DNA from: Rhizobium viscosum
GTDB taxonomy: Bacteria; Pseudomonadota; Alphaproteobacteria; Rhizobiales; Rhizobiaceae
Direction of reading: 5' to 3'
NCBI RefSeq assembly: GCF_014873945.1
Contig: NZ_JADBEC010000002.1
Coordinates: 1,674,001-1,738,000 of the forward strand
Length of the DNA stretch: 64,000 nt
The translations under genes and the position numbers were made by a program. The notes under the pieces were generated by a model that saw only the letters and a list, made by a program, of their open reading frames with translations, did no database searches and was not told the origin of the DNA. Shown here in pieces: positions 35,864 to 42,999 of the stretch (the first letter of the stretch is position 1; every line of letters starts with the position of its first letter).

Positions 35864-36513
35864 CTTGTCGACTCTGAAGGCGCCGACAGGAAAGAAATTA
35901 GCGGACGGGCTGCAGTCTGCAATCGGACCAAAGTCCGACGCCCGTTTATTCGCCGCTTTCGGCCAGCGCTATATCCGACGTTACGCTGGCCGAGGCGCGA
36001 TGCCTACCCCGTGGTAACCAGCCATGCTCGGCGCACGGCTAGACTGGGGCAGCAGGCAGCCGAAAGATAAGCGCAAAATGTCGGAGAAATCGACAAAAGA
36101 AGCCCGCCGAAGCGGACAGTAGGAAGTGGAAAGGAGAGGGCCGCACGACCGAGGCGATTGAAGGGGTCTGGCGGGCTGCACATCGGCCGCGCGGTCCACA
36201 TGCTCACAACTGACGACGACGCCAAAGGTTCCGATCAGTCCTTTGCCCCTTGGGAAATTATATAGAGTCCCGGTTTCCAATATGGAGGGATCAGATGATG
36301 GAGGCAGAGGCCCGATCCCTCGTGCTGACCGGGCCTCCTCGGTTGCCACCTCGGGGTTGAGGGTGGCGGGGTCGAGTACGCCCATCATCCTCTATCGTCA
36401 ATCACCAGTCGCTCATCAATTTGGGTGGCCTATTTATATGCCGGAGCCCGCGCTCCGGTTGAAATGACCTGCATAGAAAAGGGCAAGGATTTGGCACTAG
36501 CGGATGATGTTTC
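35864..36513. other. Non-coding stretch
   Basis: About 650 bases without a convincing gene. Open frames present are short and have no domain signal. A hairpin GAGGCCCG/CGGGCCTC lies at 36307-36337. The stretch ends at the miniature IS21-like element. It may be remnant DNA between two mobile-element scars. Confidence 0.4.
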
Positions 36514-36605
36514 TGTTGATTTCCACTGAGAGCTGACCCGGCACGGCCTGATATTTCCATTGAGAGTGGAAACGCCGGGTCAGCTCTCAGCGGAAATCAC
36601 CAGCA
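36514..36605. mobile_element. Miniature element made of two IS21-like ends
   Basis: Two inverted ends about 30 bases long face each other over a 92-base span. The left starts TGTTGATTTCCACTGAGAGC and continues TGACCCGGC. The right, read from 36605 on the other strand, starts TGCTGGTGATTTCCGCTGAG and continues AGCTGACCCGGC. Each has an inner, weaker copy (TTTCCATTGAGAG, TTTCCACTCTCAA). Multiple terminal repeats starting TG are typical of IS21-family ends. No istA or istB is present, so this is a deletion derivative or a MITE. Confidence 0.6.
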
Positions 36606-36712
36606 CGGCAATAGAAAGCCCGCCTGCGGAGCGTCCAAACGGGGCATTCGTTGCATACCTTCGCGACCCTGACGGAAACAAGCTGACTGCACGGTCTCAC
36701 GCGACGAAATGA
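36606..36712 (+). pseudogene. 3' remnant of a VOC/glyoxalase-family gene
   Basis: Directly after the miniature element an open frame encodes ESPPAERPNGAFVAYLRDPD and then GNKLTARSHATK before TGA at 36710. The block AYLRDPDGNKL is the conserved end of vicinal-oxygen-chelate (glyoxalase/bleomycin-resistance type) proteins. The upstream part of the gene is gone, so the element's insertion or a deletion at its right end removed it. Confidence 0.65.
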
Positions 36713-36923
36713 GATAGGCGCGCGTAGCGCCTAGTGCGCAGTGTGATCAATGGGTAGCGTTGATGACAACGAGTTTGCCGTTCTTGCCGTACCTCGTGAA
36801 CTCTGCAGCCTGGTATTCGCCACGTAGCGGAGCAATACCATAAGGTTAGATGAGACCTGTTTAGGTCGCTGGTTCAGGTCCTTTCAAGAGCACCCCATTC
36901 AGATGGGCCTGAGATCGGATTCA

Positions 36924-37979
36924 TCAGGAAAGACCGTACCAGGCGCCGCGGCCAGCACCGTGCAGGATGAGGTGCCCTTGATCCACAAGTGCCTTGAGAT
37001 GATCCTTGATGGTGTGACGGCTTGCATCGGTGATCCGGGCTGCCTCCGCGACCGTAATCCGCCCGTGCTCGCGCGCCAACTCGAGCAATGTGATGGATAA
37101 TTCCGGCATGTCGGCAAGGATAATACGCTCGCGCTCCATTTTCTTCTCAAGCCGGGTCTTCTGCCGATGCAGGGCTCTCAAAAAGAACTCGATCCAGGGA
37201 TTCCAGTCGGGCTCCGCGCTGCGGATCGTTCCCTGCGTGCGCCGAAGCGAGAGGTAATAGCTCTCCTTGCTTCGCTCGATGATGCTTTCGAGCGAGCTGT
37301 AGGGGACGTAAGCGTAGCCGGCCCGCAGAAGCAGCAAGGTGGTCAGAATACGCGATAGGCGGCCATTGCCATCCTGGAATGGATGGATTTCGAGGAAGAC
37401 GACAACGAAGATCGCGACGACCAAAAGTGGATGGAGCCGTTTTTCTCGCCCTTGCTCATCCAGCCAGGCGATCAGTTCTTGCATTCGACGCGGCGTATCG
37501 AACGGCGATGCCGTTTCGAAAACAATGCCGAGGCTGTCGCCCTGTTCGTTAAACGCTTCCACGTTGTTGGAGAGGGTTTTGTAGGCGCCGCGATGCCGCT
37601 CGTCCTTTGTCGAATGCGCAAGAAGGTCGCGGTGGAGTTGACGGATATGATTCTCGGTGAACGAAATAGCTTCGTAAGCACTGAAGATGGTCTCCATCAC
37701 CTCCGCATAGCCGGCAACCTCTTGCTCGTCGCGTGTCGTAAATGACCCCAGGCGAATGTTTACCAGCAGCTTTTCGACCTCTCGGTCGGTGAGGCGTGCG
37801 CCTTCAATACGTGTGGAGGAACCGACGCTTTCGATCGTGGCGACACGCCGGAGGCTGGACAGCCGCTCAGGCGCAATCCGGCCGATCGCACGCCAAGCAC
37901 CTTTGAATTCGTCGATTTCGGCGATCAGCGACAGGATTTCGGGCGTGATCCGGACGGTCGCCGTGTTTAGATATTCCAT
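36924..37979 (-). CDS. Fic/DOC-family protein with C-terminal winged helix
   Basis: A 351-residue Fic protein. The catalytic motif HPFQDGNGRLSR (residues 199-210) is complete, so AMP transfer to a target hydroxyl is expected. An N-terminal inhibitory helix motif, STRIEG (residues 55-60), fits the S/T-x-x-x-E-G consensus of class II Fic proteins, which hold themselves inactive. The C-terminal 60 residues (ITVAEAARITDASRHTIKDH) form a winged-helix domain that could bind DNA. I start at the ATG 37979. Just upstream lie two direct repeats that may be its own operator. No separate antitoxin gene is adjacent. Confidence 0.88.
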   Translation of the reverse strand: MEYLNTATVRITPEILSLIAEIDEFKGAWRAIGRIAPERLSSLRRVATIESVGSSTRIEGARLTDREVEKLLVNIRLGSFTTRDEQEVAGYAEVMETIFSAYEAISFTENHIRQLHRDLLAHSTKDERHRGAYKTLSNNVEAFNEQGDSLGIVFETASPFDTPRRMQELIAWLDEQGREKRLHPLLVVAIFVVVFLEIHPFQDGNGRLSRILTTLLLLRAGYAYVPYSSLESIIERSKESYYLSLRRTQGTIRSAEPDWNPWIEFFLRALHRQKTRLEKKMERERIILADMPELSITLLELAREHGRITVAEAARITDASRHTIKDHLKALVDQGHLILHGAGRGAWYGLS

Positions 37980-37981
37980 TC

Positions 37982-38053
37982 TTCCATCCATTCCCATCCA
38001 ATTCCTGAGACACTTTCATGCACTATTCATCCATCCATTTCCATCCAATTTCC
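37982..38053. promoter_or_regulatory. Direct-repeat operator candidate at the fic start
   Basis: Two near-identical direct repeats, TCCATCCATTCCCATCCAAT within 37982-38005 and TCCATCCATTTCCATCCAAT within 38029-38053, lie 48 bases apart. That is about four and a half helical turns. The proximal copy is two bases from the fic ATG and overlaps its ribosome site. Each copy also contains an internal CCATCCA repetition. They are well placed to bind the winged-helix domain of Fic or another repressor. Confidence 0.55.
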
Positions 38054-38277
38054 ACGAAATAGTTTGTCAGATCTGTTCGTTGATCGCGAGCACGATGACT
38101 GGCCAGTCTCCACTCGAGCGGATTCAGACCTTGCAGCGAGAAGAGAAGATGTACGAGGACGACAGCTATCAAAAATGCCAGCCGGTCCTCCTATGTCATT
38201 GGCAAGGCGCTCGCGGCCGAAAACGAGTACTGGCTTTCCAAGCCTCTGACGTCTCTAAGAGCTCGGATGCGTTGCGC

Positions 38278-38595
38278 TTCTTCTCGATTGCCCATGAGCG
38301 CTATCTGCTGGCGGTGGCCAAAGAGAGCCCGCTGTCATTGAAGAGCGAGATCGATCTTGAGGATCTGAGGGACGAGAAGATCATCTCGTTCTCCCGTCAG
38401 AACCTCTCCTATAGCGAGCGGTATTTTGCGGAAAAGTTCGAGGAGCACGATCTGACGGACAATGTCACCTATAGCTGCGACGATACCTTCTCGCTGGTGT
38501 CGCTGGTCTCAGCCGGCCTTGGCATCGGCTTCGTGCCGGAATGGACGCAGGATCTGCCGAACCGCGGCTTCGAACTGAAGAAGGTGAGGGGAGAC
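38278..38595 (+). pseudogene. LysR-type regulator remnant (effector-binding domain)
   Basis: An open frame on the plus strand carries part of a LysR substrate-binding domain: IAHERYLLAVAKESPL, then EDLRDEKIISFSRQNLSYSE, DDTFSLVSLVSAGLGIGFVP and the following WTQDLPNRGFELKKV. No winged-helix DNA-binding domain is found upstream. The reading degenerates after 38595, although a shifted LAWCQE near 38675 recalls the end of such domains. It lies tail to tail with the aldehyde dehydrogenase gene and is probably the wreck of an old regulator of it. Confidence 0.65.
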
Positions 38596-38726
38596 AACAG
38601 ACAGGTACCTCGTCAAGGGCAATCTCCGGTCCGTCGCTTGATGAGGGTGTCGATTCGGGTGCAAATTCAGTTGGCGTGGTGTCAAGAGATTCAGGGACGC
38701 GGGCTAACGTCGCAAAAACATCCCAA

Positions 38727-40103
38727 TCACTGCTTGAAGACGATCATTTTCTCCGCCGTCATCTCACGGGCGGTATAGGGAATGCCACCGACCCCATAGC
38801 CGGATGCCCTCCTTCCGGCGAACGGCATCCAATCGGTGCGGAAGGCGCTGTGATCATTGACCATGACCGCCGAAGCGTCGAGACGTTCGGCTGCTTCGAG
38901 CGCGACGGCGAGATCACGCGTGAAGATACTGCTTTGAAATGCGACAGGCAGTGAATTTGCCTCGCGGATGGCATCATTGAGATCGGTAAAACCGAAAATG
39001 CAGGTGACTGGGCCAAAGACCTCCTCGCGCGAGACCTTCGATGTCCTGGGCGGATCGACGAGAATTGCCGGCGCCAGCGTGGTGTCGCTGAGGCGTCCGC
39101 CTCCGATCAGGCGGGCACCCCCTGACGCGGCTTCCTCAAGCCAGGTGGCGACCCGTTCGGCCTCGGCTGGTGCGATCAGGGGACCGACCTCGGTCTCGGC
39201 AAGGCGGGGGTCACCGACGCGCAGGCGCCCAACGCGCTCGGCGAACCGTTCGACGAAGGCATCCTTTAGCGCTTCGTGGACGTAGATCCGCTGGACCGAG
39301 ACACAGACCTGACCCGCATGATAGTAGCCGCCCTTCGCGAGAGGTTCGATGACCGTGTCGATATCGGCGCTGCGGTCGATGATCACCGGCGCCACGCCGC
39401 CGTGCTCGAGAGCGCAGCGAGTTCCAGGCGCCAAATTTGCGCGCAGATGCCAGCCGACCGCGGCTGAGCCGATGAAGCTCAGGAAGGCCACTCTCGGATC
39501 GCTCGCGAAGGCGCCCGACAGATCGCGGCTCTCGGGGAGCAGGCTCTGAACCCAGCCTTCCGGCATGCCGGCTTCATGGACGAGCTTTATAAGTTCCAGA
39601 CAGGAAAGCGGTGTCGCCGCCGCGGGCTTGACGATCACCGGGCAGCCTGTGGCGATCGCCGGCGCAACCTGATGCACGATGAGGTTCAGGGGGTGGTTGA
39701 ACGCCGAGATTGCGGCAACTACGCCGATGGGCTCCAGGATCGTCCAGGCGCGCCGCCCCTCGCTGGCTGGAGTCAGCCCCATCGGTATCTCGGCGCCGCC
39801 GCGGGTGCGAAGCAGTTCGGCGGCGTTGCGTATCCCGTCGATGGCGCGGTCGGTTTCAACGAGCGCATCGGTGTAGGGCTTGCCGCCTTCGCGTGCGATG
39901 CGCATCGCGAAAGCCTCGCGCTGCTGCACGACCAGATCCGCAAGCCGATGCAGCACAGCCATACGCTGGTGCGGCTTCAGCCAGCCGCTCCGATCTTCAA
40001 AGCGCTCGCGAGCGACGGTCAGCTTGCGTTCGAGCGCTGCAGCATCATCCGTCGGCAAATCGGCGATATGTTCGCGATCATAGGCTTGCACGACCTCAAG
40101 CAT
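38727..40103 (-). CDS. NAD(P)-dependent aldehyde dehydrogenase
   Basis: A 458-residue aldehyde dehydrogenase that oxidises an aldehyde to the acid. Key residues are present: oxyanion Asn136 in SAFNHPLN, cofactor Lys159 in VIVKPAAA, general base Glu233 in ALEHGG and nucleophile Cys267 in GQVCVSVQR. The sequence resembles the phosphonoacetaldehyde/lactaldehyde and glyceraldehyde-3-phosphate (non-phosphorylating) branch. It is last in the operon 42685-38727, 18 bases after the monooxygenase gene, and probably takes the product of the upstream alcohol dehydrogenase. A near-copy of its last 50 codons occurs at 46416-46565. Confidence 0.9.
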   Translation of the reverse strand: MLEVVQAYDREHIADLPTDDAAALERKLTVARERFEDRSGWLKPHQRMAVLHRLADLVVQQREAFAMRIAREGGKPYTDALVETDRAIDGIRNAAELLRTRGGAEIPMGLTPASEGRRAWTILEPIGVVAAISAFNHPLNLIVHQVAPAIATGCPVIVKPAAATPLSCLELIKLVHEAGMPEGWVQSLLPESRDLSGAFASDPRVAFLSFIGSAAVGWHLRANLAPGTRCALEHGGVAPVIIDRSADIDTVIEPLAKGGYYHAGQVCVSVQRIYVHEALKDAFVERFAERVGRLRVGDPRLAETEVGPLIAPAEAERVATWLEEAASGGARLIGGGRLSDTTLAPAILVDPPRTSKVSREEVFGPVTCIFGFTDLNDAIREANSLPVAFQSSIFTRDLAVALEAAERLDASAVMVNDHSAFRTDWMPFAGRRASGYGVGGIPYTAREMTAEKMIVFKQ

Positions 40104-40121
40104 GGGACCCTCCAGACCCGG

Positions 40122-40424
40122 TTACTCTTCCAGCGCGACAGGTTCGAGAATGCGCGCAGAGCGATCCGCCAACGCGGGAACTCTGGCGAGATAGGCCTGG
40201 TAGTGCGGCGTTCGGCGGTGCGCTTCGGTCGCCTCGGCGTCACGATAAAGCTCGTCGAGCACGTAGCACTCAGGCATTTCGGTATCTCGCCAGACATCCC
40301 AGCGCAGATTGCCCGGTTCAGCCCGACAATGCGGCGCCATGTCGAGCAGCAACCCGCGCAGTTCTTCGGCTTTGCCGGGATGGGCGGTCAGGCTGGCCGT
40401 GATTTTCACCAATGACTGTGACAT
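40122..40424 (-). CDS. Antibiotic biosynthesis monooxygenase (putative quinol monooxygenase)
   Basis: A 100-residue ABM-fold protein (start MSQSLVKITASLTAHPGKAE) with the family pattern EELRGLLLDMAPHCRAEPGN, then WDVWRDTE and FxxxE-like YVLDELYRDAEATEAHRRTP and HYQAYL. YgiN-type members oxidise or reduce quinols, while others remove reactive aldehydes or act in haem handling. It lies 28 bases after the DJ-1-like gene in a redox operon. I choose the ATG at 40424; an upstream in-frame start would overlap that gene. Confidence 0.8.
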   Translation of the reverse strand: MSQSLVKITASLTAHPGKAEELRGLLLDMAPHCRAEPGNLRWDVWRDTEMPECYVLDELYRDAEATEAHRRTPHYQAYLARVPALADRSARILEPVALEE

Positions 40425-40452
40425 GGTGGTTCTCCCGTTTAACGTTGCCGCT

Positions 40453-41136
40453 TCAGGCTGGAGCGGCAACGTCCCGCAGGGCCGCGAGCAGTTTCTTCCC
40501 AAGTTCAGCTGCCGAGGCGGGATTCTGGCCGGTGATCAGGCGCCCGTCGGCAACGACATGCGGCTGCCAGTTGGCAACCGACGAATATTCCGCGCCCTCG
40601 GCTCTCAGCGCGTCCTCAAGCTCGTAGGGCACGTCCTCACGGGCATAGTCGTATTCTTCCTTTTTCGAGAAGGATGTGATCCTTTTGCCGTGCACGAACG
40701 GTGTGCCGTCTCCGAGGTCGACGCCAAGCAGAGCGCAGGGTCCGTGGCAAACGGCGGTCACGAGCTTGCCGGTCGTCCAGGCGCGCACGATTGCCCGCTG
40801 GACCTCCGCGTTGCGCTGTATGTCGACCATAGGTCCGAGGCCGCCGGGCACGAGAATGGCATCGTAGTCAGCGGCGTCAACCTCGCAGAGTTTGCGGCTG
40901 CGATTGAGCCGGCGAAAAGCCTTGCTTTCGAAGAACGCCTTCTGGGCAGGGTCGTTGTCATCATAGGCGTCGTAAGGTGTCCATCCGCCGGCGGGTGAAG
41001 CGAACTCCACCGCGATGCCGGCGGCGTCAAGCACCTCGAACGGATGCGCGATCTCCGCGAAGAAGAAGCCGGTCTTTCGGCTTTTCGGACCGATCACGGC
41101 GGCGTTCGTGACGATAAACAGGACATGCTGCGTCAT
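40453..41136 (-). CDS. DJ-1/PfpI-family protein (Hsp31-like)
   Basis: A 227-residue member of the class I glutamine amidotransferase-like superfamily. The catalytic Cys130-His131 are in VTAVCHGPCALLG, and the acidic partner lies in GFFFAEIAHPFEVL (Glu28). Length and the insert with DDNDPAQKAFFESKAF resemble Hsp31/YhbO-like glyoxalase III and protein or nucleotide deglycases. In this operon it could convert dicarbonyls such as methylglyoxal. It lies 49 bases after the alcohol dehydrogenase. A protease role is less likely. Confidence 0.85.
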   Translation of the reverse strand: MTQHVLFIVTNAAVIGPKSRKTGFFFAEIAHPFEVLDAAGIAVEFASPAGGWTPYDAYDDNDPAQKAFFESKAFRRLNRSRKLCEVDAADYDAILVPGGLGPMVDIQRNAEVQRAIVRAWTTGKLVTAVCHGPCALLGVDLGDGTPFVHGKRITSFSKKEEYDYAREDVPYELEDALRAEGAEYSSVANWQPHVVADGRLITGQNPASAAELGKKLLAALRDVAAPA

Positions 41137-41185
41137 GGTTGTCTCCTAGATATCGAGTTAGATACTATTCTCGCGTCCAATGCCG

Positions 41186-42241
41186 TCAGAAGGTGACGAC
41201 TGCACGCCCGATGATTTTATTATCCCGCAAGAGGTCGATATATTCATTGATATCGTTGAACGAGATCGTCTTGATCGTGTGCTGGATCTTGCCTTCTGCA
41301 GCGAGTGCCATGACCTCAATGAGATCGGCGTTGTTTCCCCAGAACGAGCCGTGAAAAGTCTGCTCGCCGTGGACGCGTGGGAACAGAGGAACGTTGATCC
41401 GGTCGCCAATGAAGCCGACATCGGCGTAATGCCCGCTGATCGCTAGGCGTGAGAAGGCGAGCTGCATCATCTCGGTCGCACCGGCGCAGTCGATGATCGC
41501 GTCGAACTTGTCCTGTCCGGTCGCCTTTTTAAGCTCCTTTCCGACCTCCTCGGAGGACTTGCCTTCGATCGCGATGATGTGGTCGGCACCATATTTCTTC
41601 GCGACCTGGAGTTTCTCCTCGTTTCTGGCGACGGCGACGACGGGACCGCCTGCGCCCAGCAGCTTGGCATATTGGACGGCGTAGGCGCCAAGGCCACCGA
41701 TGCCGAAGACACCGATCACCCGGTCCGGGCCGAGCCCGCCGGCATCGCGAATCTTTTTGAGCCCGCGATAGGGGGTCAGACCGGCGTCGGTCAGTGGTGC
41801 GAGCTGCTCGAACTTGAGGTGCTTGGCGACCTTGATCGCATAACGGGCCGGTACCGGGATATACTCGGCAAAGCCGCCATAGGTGCCAAAGCCTGGCCAG
41901 CGGACATTGGGGCAGATGTGCGTGTTGCCGACCTGGCAATGCTTGCAAACGCCATCACCCCAGCCGGGTGACACCACGACATGGTCACCTTCCTGCAGTC
42001 CTGCAGCCTTGGCCACGACACCGCCGACCTTCTCGACCGTGCCCGTTATCTCGTGACCAGGAATGACGGGCGGCGGAATATCGCCATAGCCCTGGAAGAA
42101 GCCATCGATCAGCAGCACGTCCGAGCGGCACATGCCGCAGGCGGCGACTTTCACGAGAACCTCGTCGGGTTGAATGTCCGGAACCTTGATGTCCTCGAGG
42201 ACGAGGGGCTTCTTGTATTCAAGAATGCGCGCAGCTCTCAT
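41186..42241 (-). CDS. Zinc-dependent alcohol dehydrogenase (MDR family)
   Basis: A 351-residue medium-chain dehydrogenase that interconverts alcohols and aldehydes with NAD(P). The catalytic zinc site is Cys38 (CGMCRSD), His63-Glu64 (PGHEITG) and a later ligand. The structural zinc loop reads GWGDGVCKHCQVGNTHIC, with three Cys and an Asp where the first Cys is usual. The dinucleotide motif is FGIGGLGAYAVQYA. The ATG 42241 has AAGGAGG at good distance; GTG one codon earlier is the alternative. It starts 12 bases after the HbpS-like gene. Confidence 0.9.
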   Translation of the reverse strand: MRAARILEYKKPLVLEDIKVPDIQPDEVLVKVAACGMCRSDVLLIDGFFQGYGDIPPPVIPGHEITGTVEKVGGVVAKAAGLQEGDHVVVSPGWGDGVCKHCQVGNTHICPNVRWPGFGTYGGFAEYIPVPARYAIKVAKHLKFEQLAPLTDAGLTPYRGLKKIRDAGGLGPDRVIGVFGIGGLGAYAVQYAKLLGAGGPVVAVARNEEKLQVAKKYGADHIIAIEGKSSEEVGKELKKATGQDKFDAIIDCAGATEMMQLAFSRLAISGHYADVGFIGDRINVPLFPRVHGEQTFHGSFWGNNADLIEVMALAAEGKIQHTIKTISFNDINEYIDLLRDNKIIGRAVVTF

Positions 42242-42253
42242 CACTGGCCTCCT

Positions 42254-42685
42254 TCAGGCTTTTGGATTTGTTGCCATCACGGCGGCCGCCGCCTCGGCGA
42301 CCGCAATGTCCTGTTCGACCGAACCGGCGCTGGTGCCGACGGCACCGACGATCTGATTGTCGATGGTGACGGGCAGACCTCCGCCAAAGATCACGACGTG
42401 GCCGGCATTGCTCTGCTCAATCCCGAACAGCGGCGCTCCAGGCTGTGCCAGTTCAGCGAGATATTCGGTCGTCTTGTTGAACATCCGTGCGGTCTTCGCC
42501 TTGCCGATGGCGAGATCGATGCTTCCTTCGAGAGCGCCATCCTGACGCGCGAACGCGATCAACGCGCCGCCGACGTCGACCACAGCGATGTTGTAGGGAA
42601 TGCCGAGACTGGCCGCCTTTGCTTCTGCCGCGTCAAGCATCCGCTTGGCGTCCGACAATGTCAGTGTGCTCAGCGCGCGGGGCAT
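42254..42685 (-). CDS. GlcG/HbpS-family protein
   Basis: A 143-residue protein of the GlcG/HbpS family: LTLSDAKRMLDAAEAKAASL, VVDVGGALIAFARQDGA and FGGGLPVTIDNQIVGAVGTS followed by EQDIAVAEAA are all family signatures. HbpS binds haem and senses redox stress. Many GlcG homologues lie beside alcohol and aldehyde oxidation genes with unproved roles. It lacks a signal peptide when started at ATG 42685, so it is cytosolic. It is first in the five-gene operon. Confidence 0.85.
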   Translation of the reverse strand: MPRALSTLTLSDAKRMLDAAEAKAASLGIPYNIAVVDVGGALIAFARQDGALEGSIDLAIGKAKTARMFNKTTEYLAELAQPGAPLFGIEQSNAGHVVIFGGGLPVTIDNQIVGAVGTSAGSVEQDIAVAEAAAAVMATNPKA

Positions 42686-42999
42686 GGCGGGCTCCTCGAT
42701 CACTCCGGGTCCAGGGCGCGAGCAGCCATGGCCAACAACGACCACCCGAAGCTCGAACCTGCTGAATAAGGCAAACCTGTGCGAGCGCTTGGGATCTCGA
42801 TCACCCGGTCAGCCCGCTACCTTGATATCACCGCAGCACCGGAATGGCTGGTTAAAAGATGTGAATCTGCTGGTATAAGGCTATCGGGACAGGACCAACC
42901 CTGAAATCCGTTCGATGGCCGCCGTCGTCCAGCCGCGCATCTGCGAGGCACCGCGCTCTCAAAGTGCAGCCGCGAAAGGGGGAAATGGAAGAGGCAGAT
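42686..42999. promoter_or_regulatory. Divergent promoter region of the carbonyl operon and its regulator
   Basis: About 310 bases between the HbpS-like gene (leftward) and the STAND regulator (rightward). Both promoters must lie here. AT-richer sequence (TGGTTAAAAGATG near 42848-42860) stands out from the GC-rich flanks. I cannot point to a convincing palindrome. The regulator's own winged helix probably binds within it. Confidence 0.45.

Noticed and set aside
36307-36337. Hairpin GAGGCCCG/CGGGCCTC as a terminator
   Set aside because: There is no T run and no gene ends nearby; kept only as a remark on the non-coding stretch.
35981-36388. Open frames in the gap before the miniature element
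   Set aside because: They are short, overlap each other on both strands, and have neither ribosome sites nor domain signals.
37982-38053. Repeats considered as a CRISPR remnant
   Set aside because: Only two copies exist, with internal simple repetition and no cas genes; the position at the fic start fits an operator better.
37756-38277. Open frame running from inside fic to the LysR relic
   Set aside because: Its first part is antisense to fic and the part between has no recognisable family; only 38278-38595 reads as LysR.
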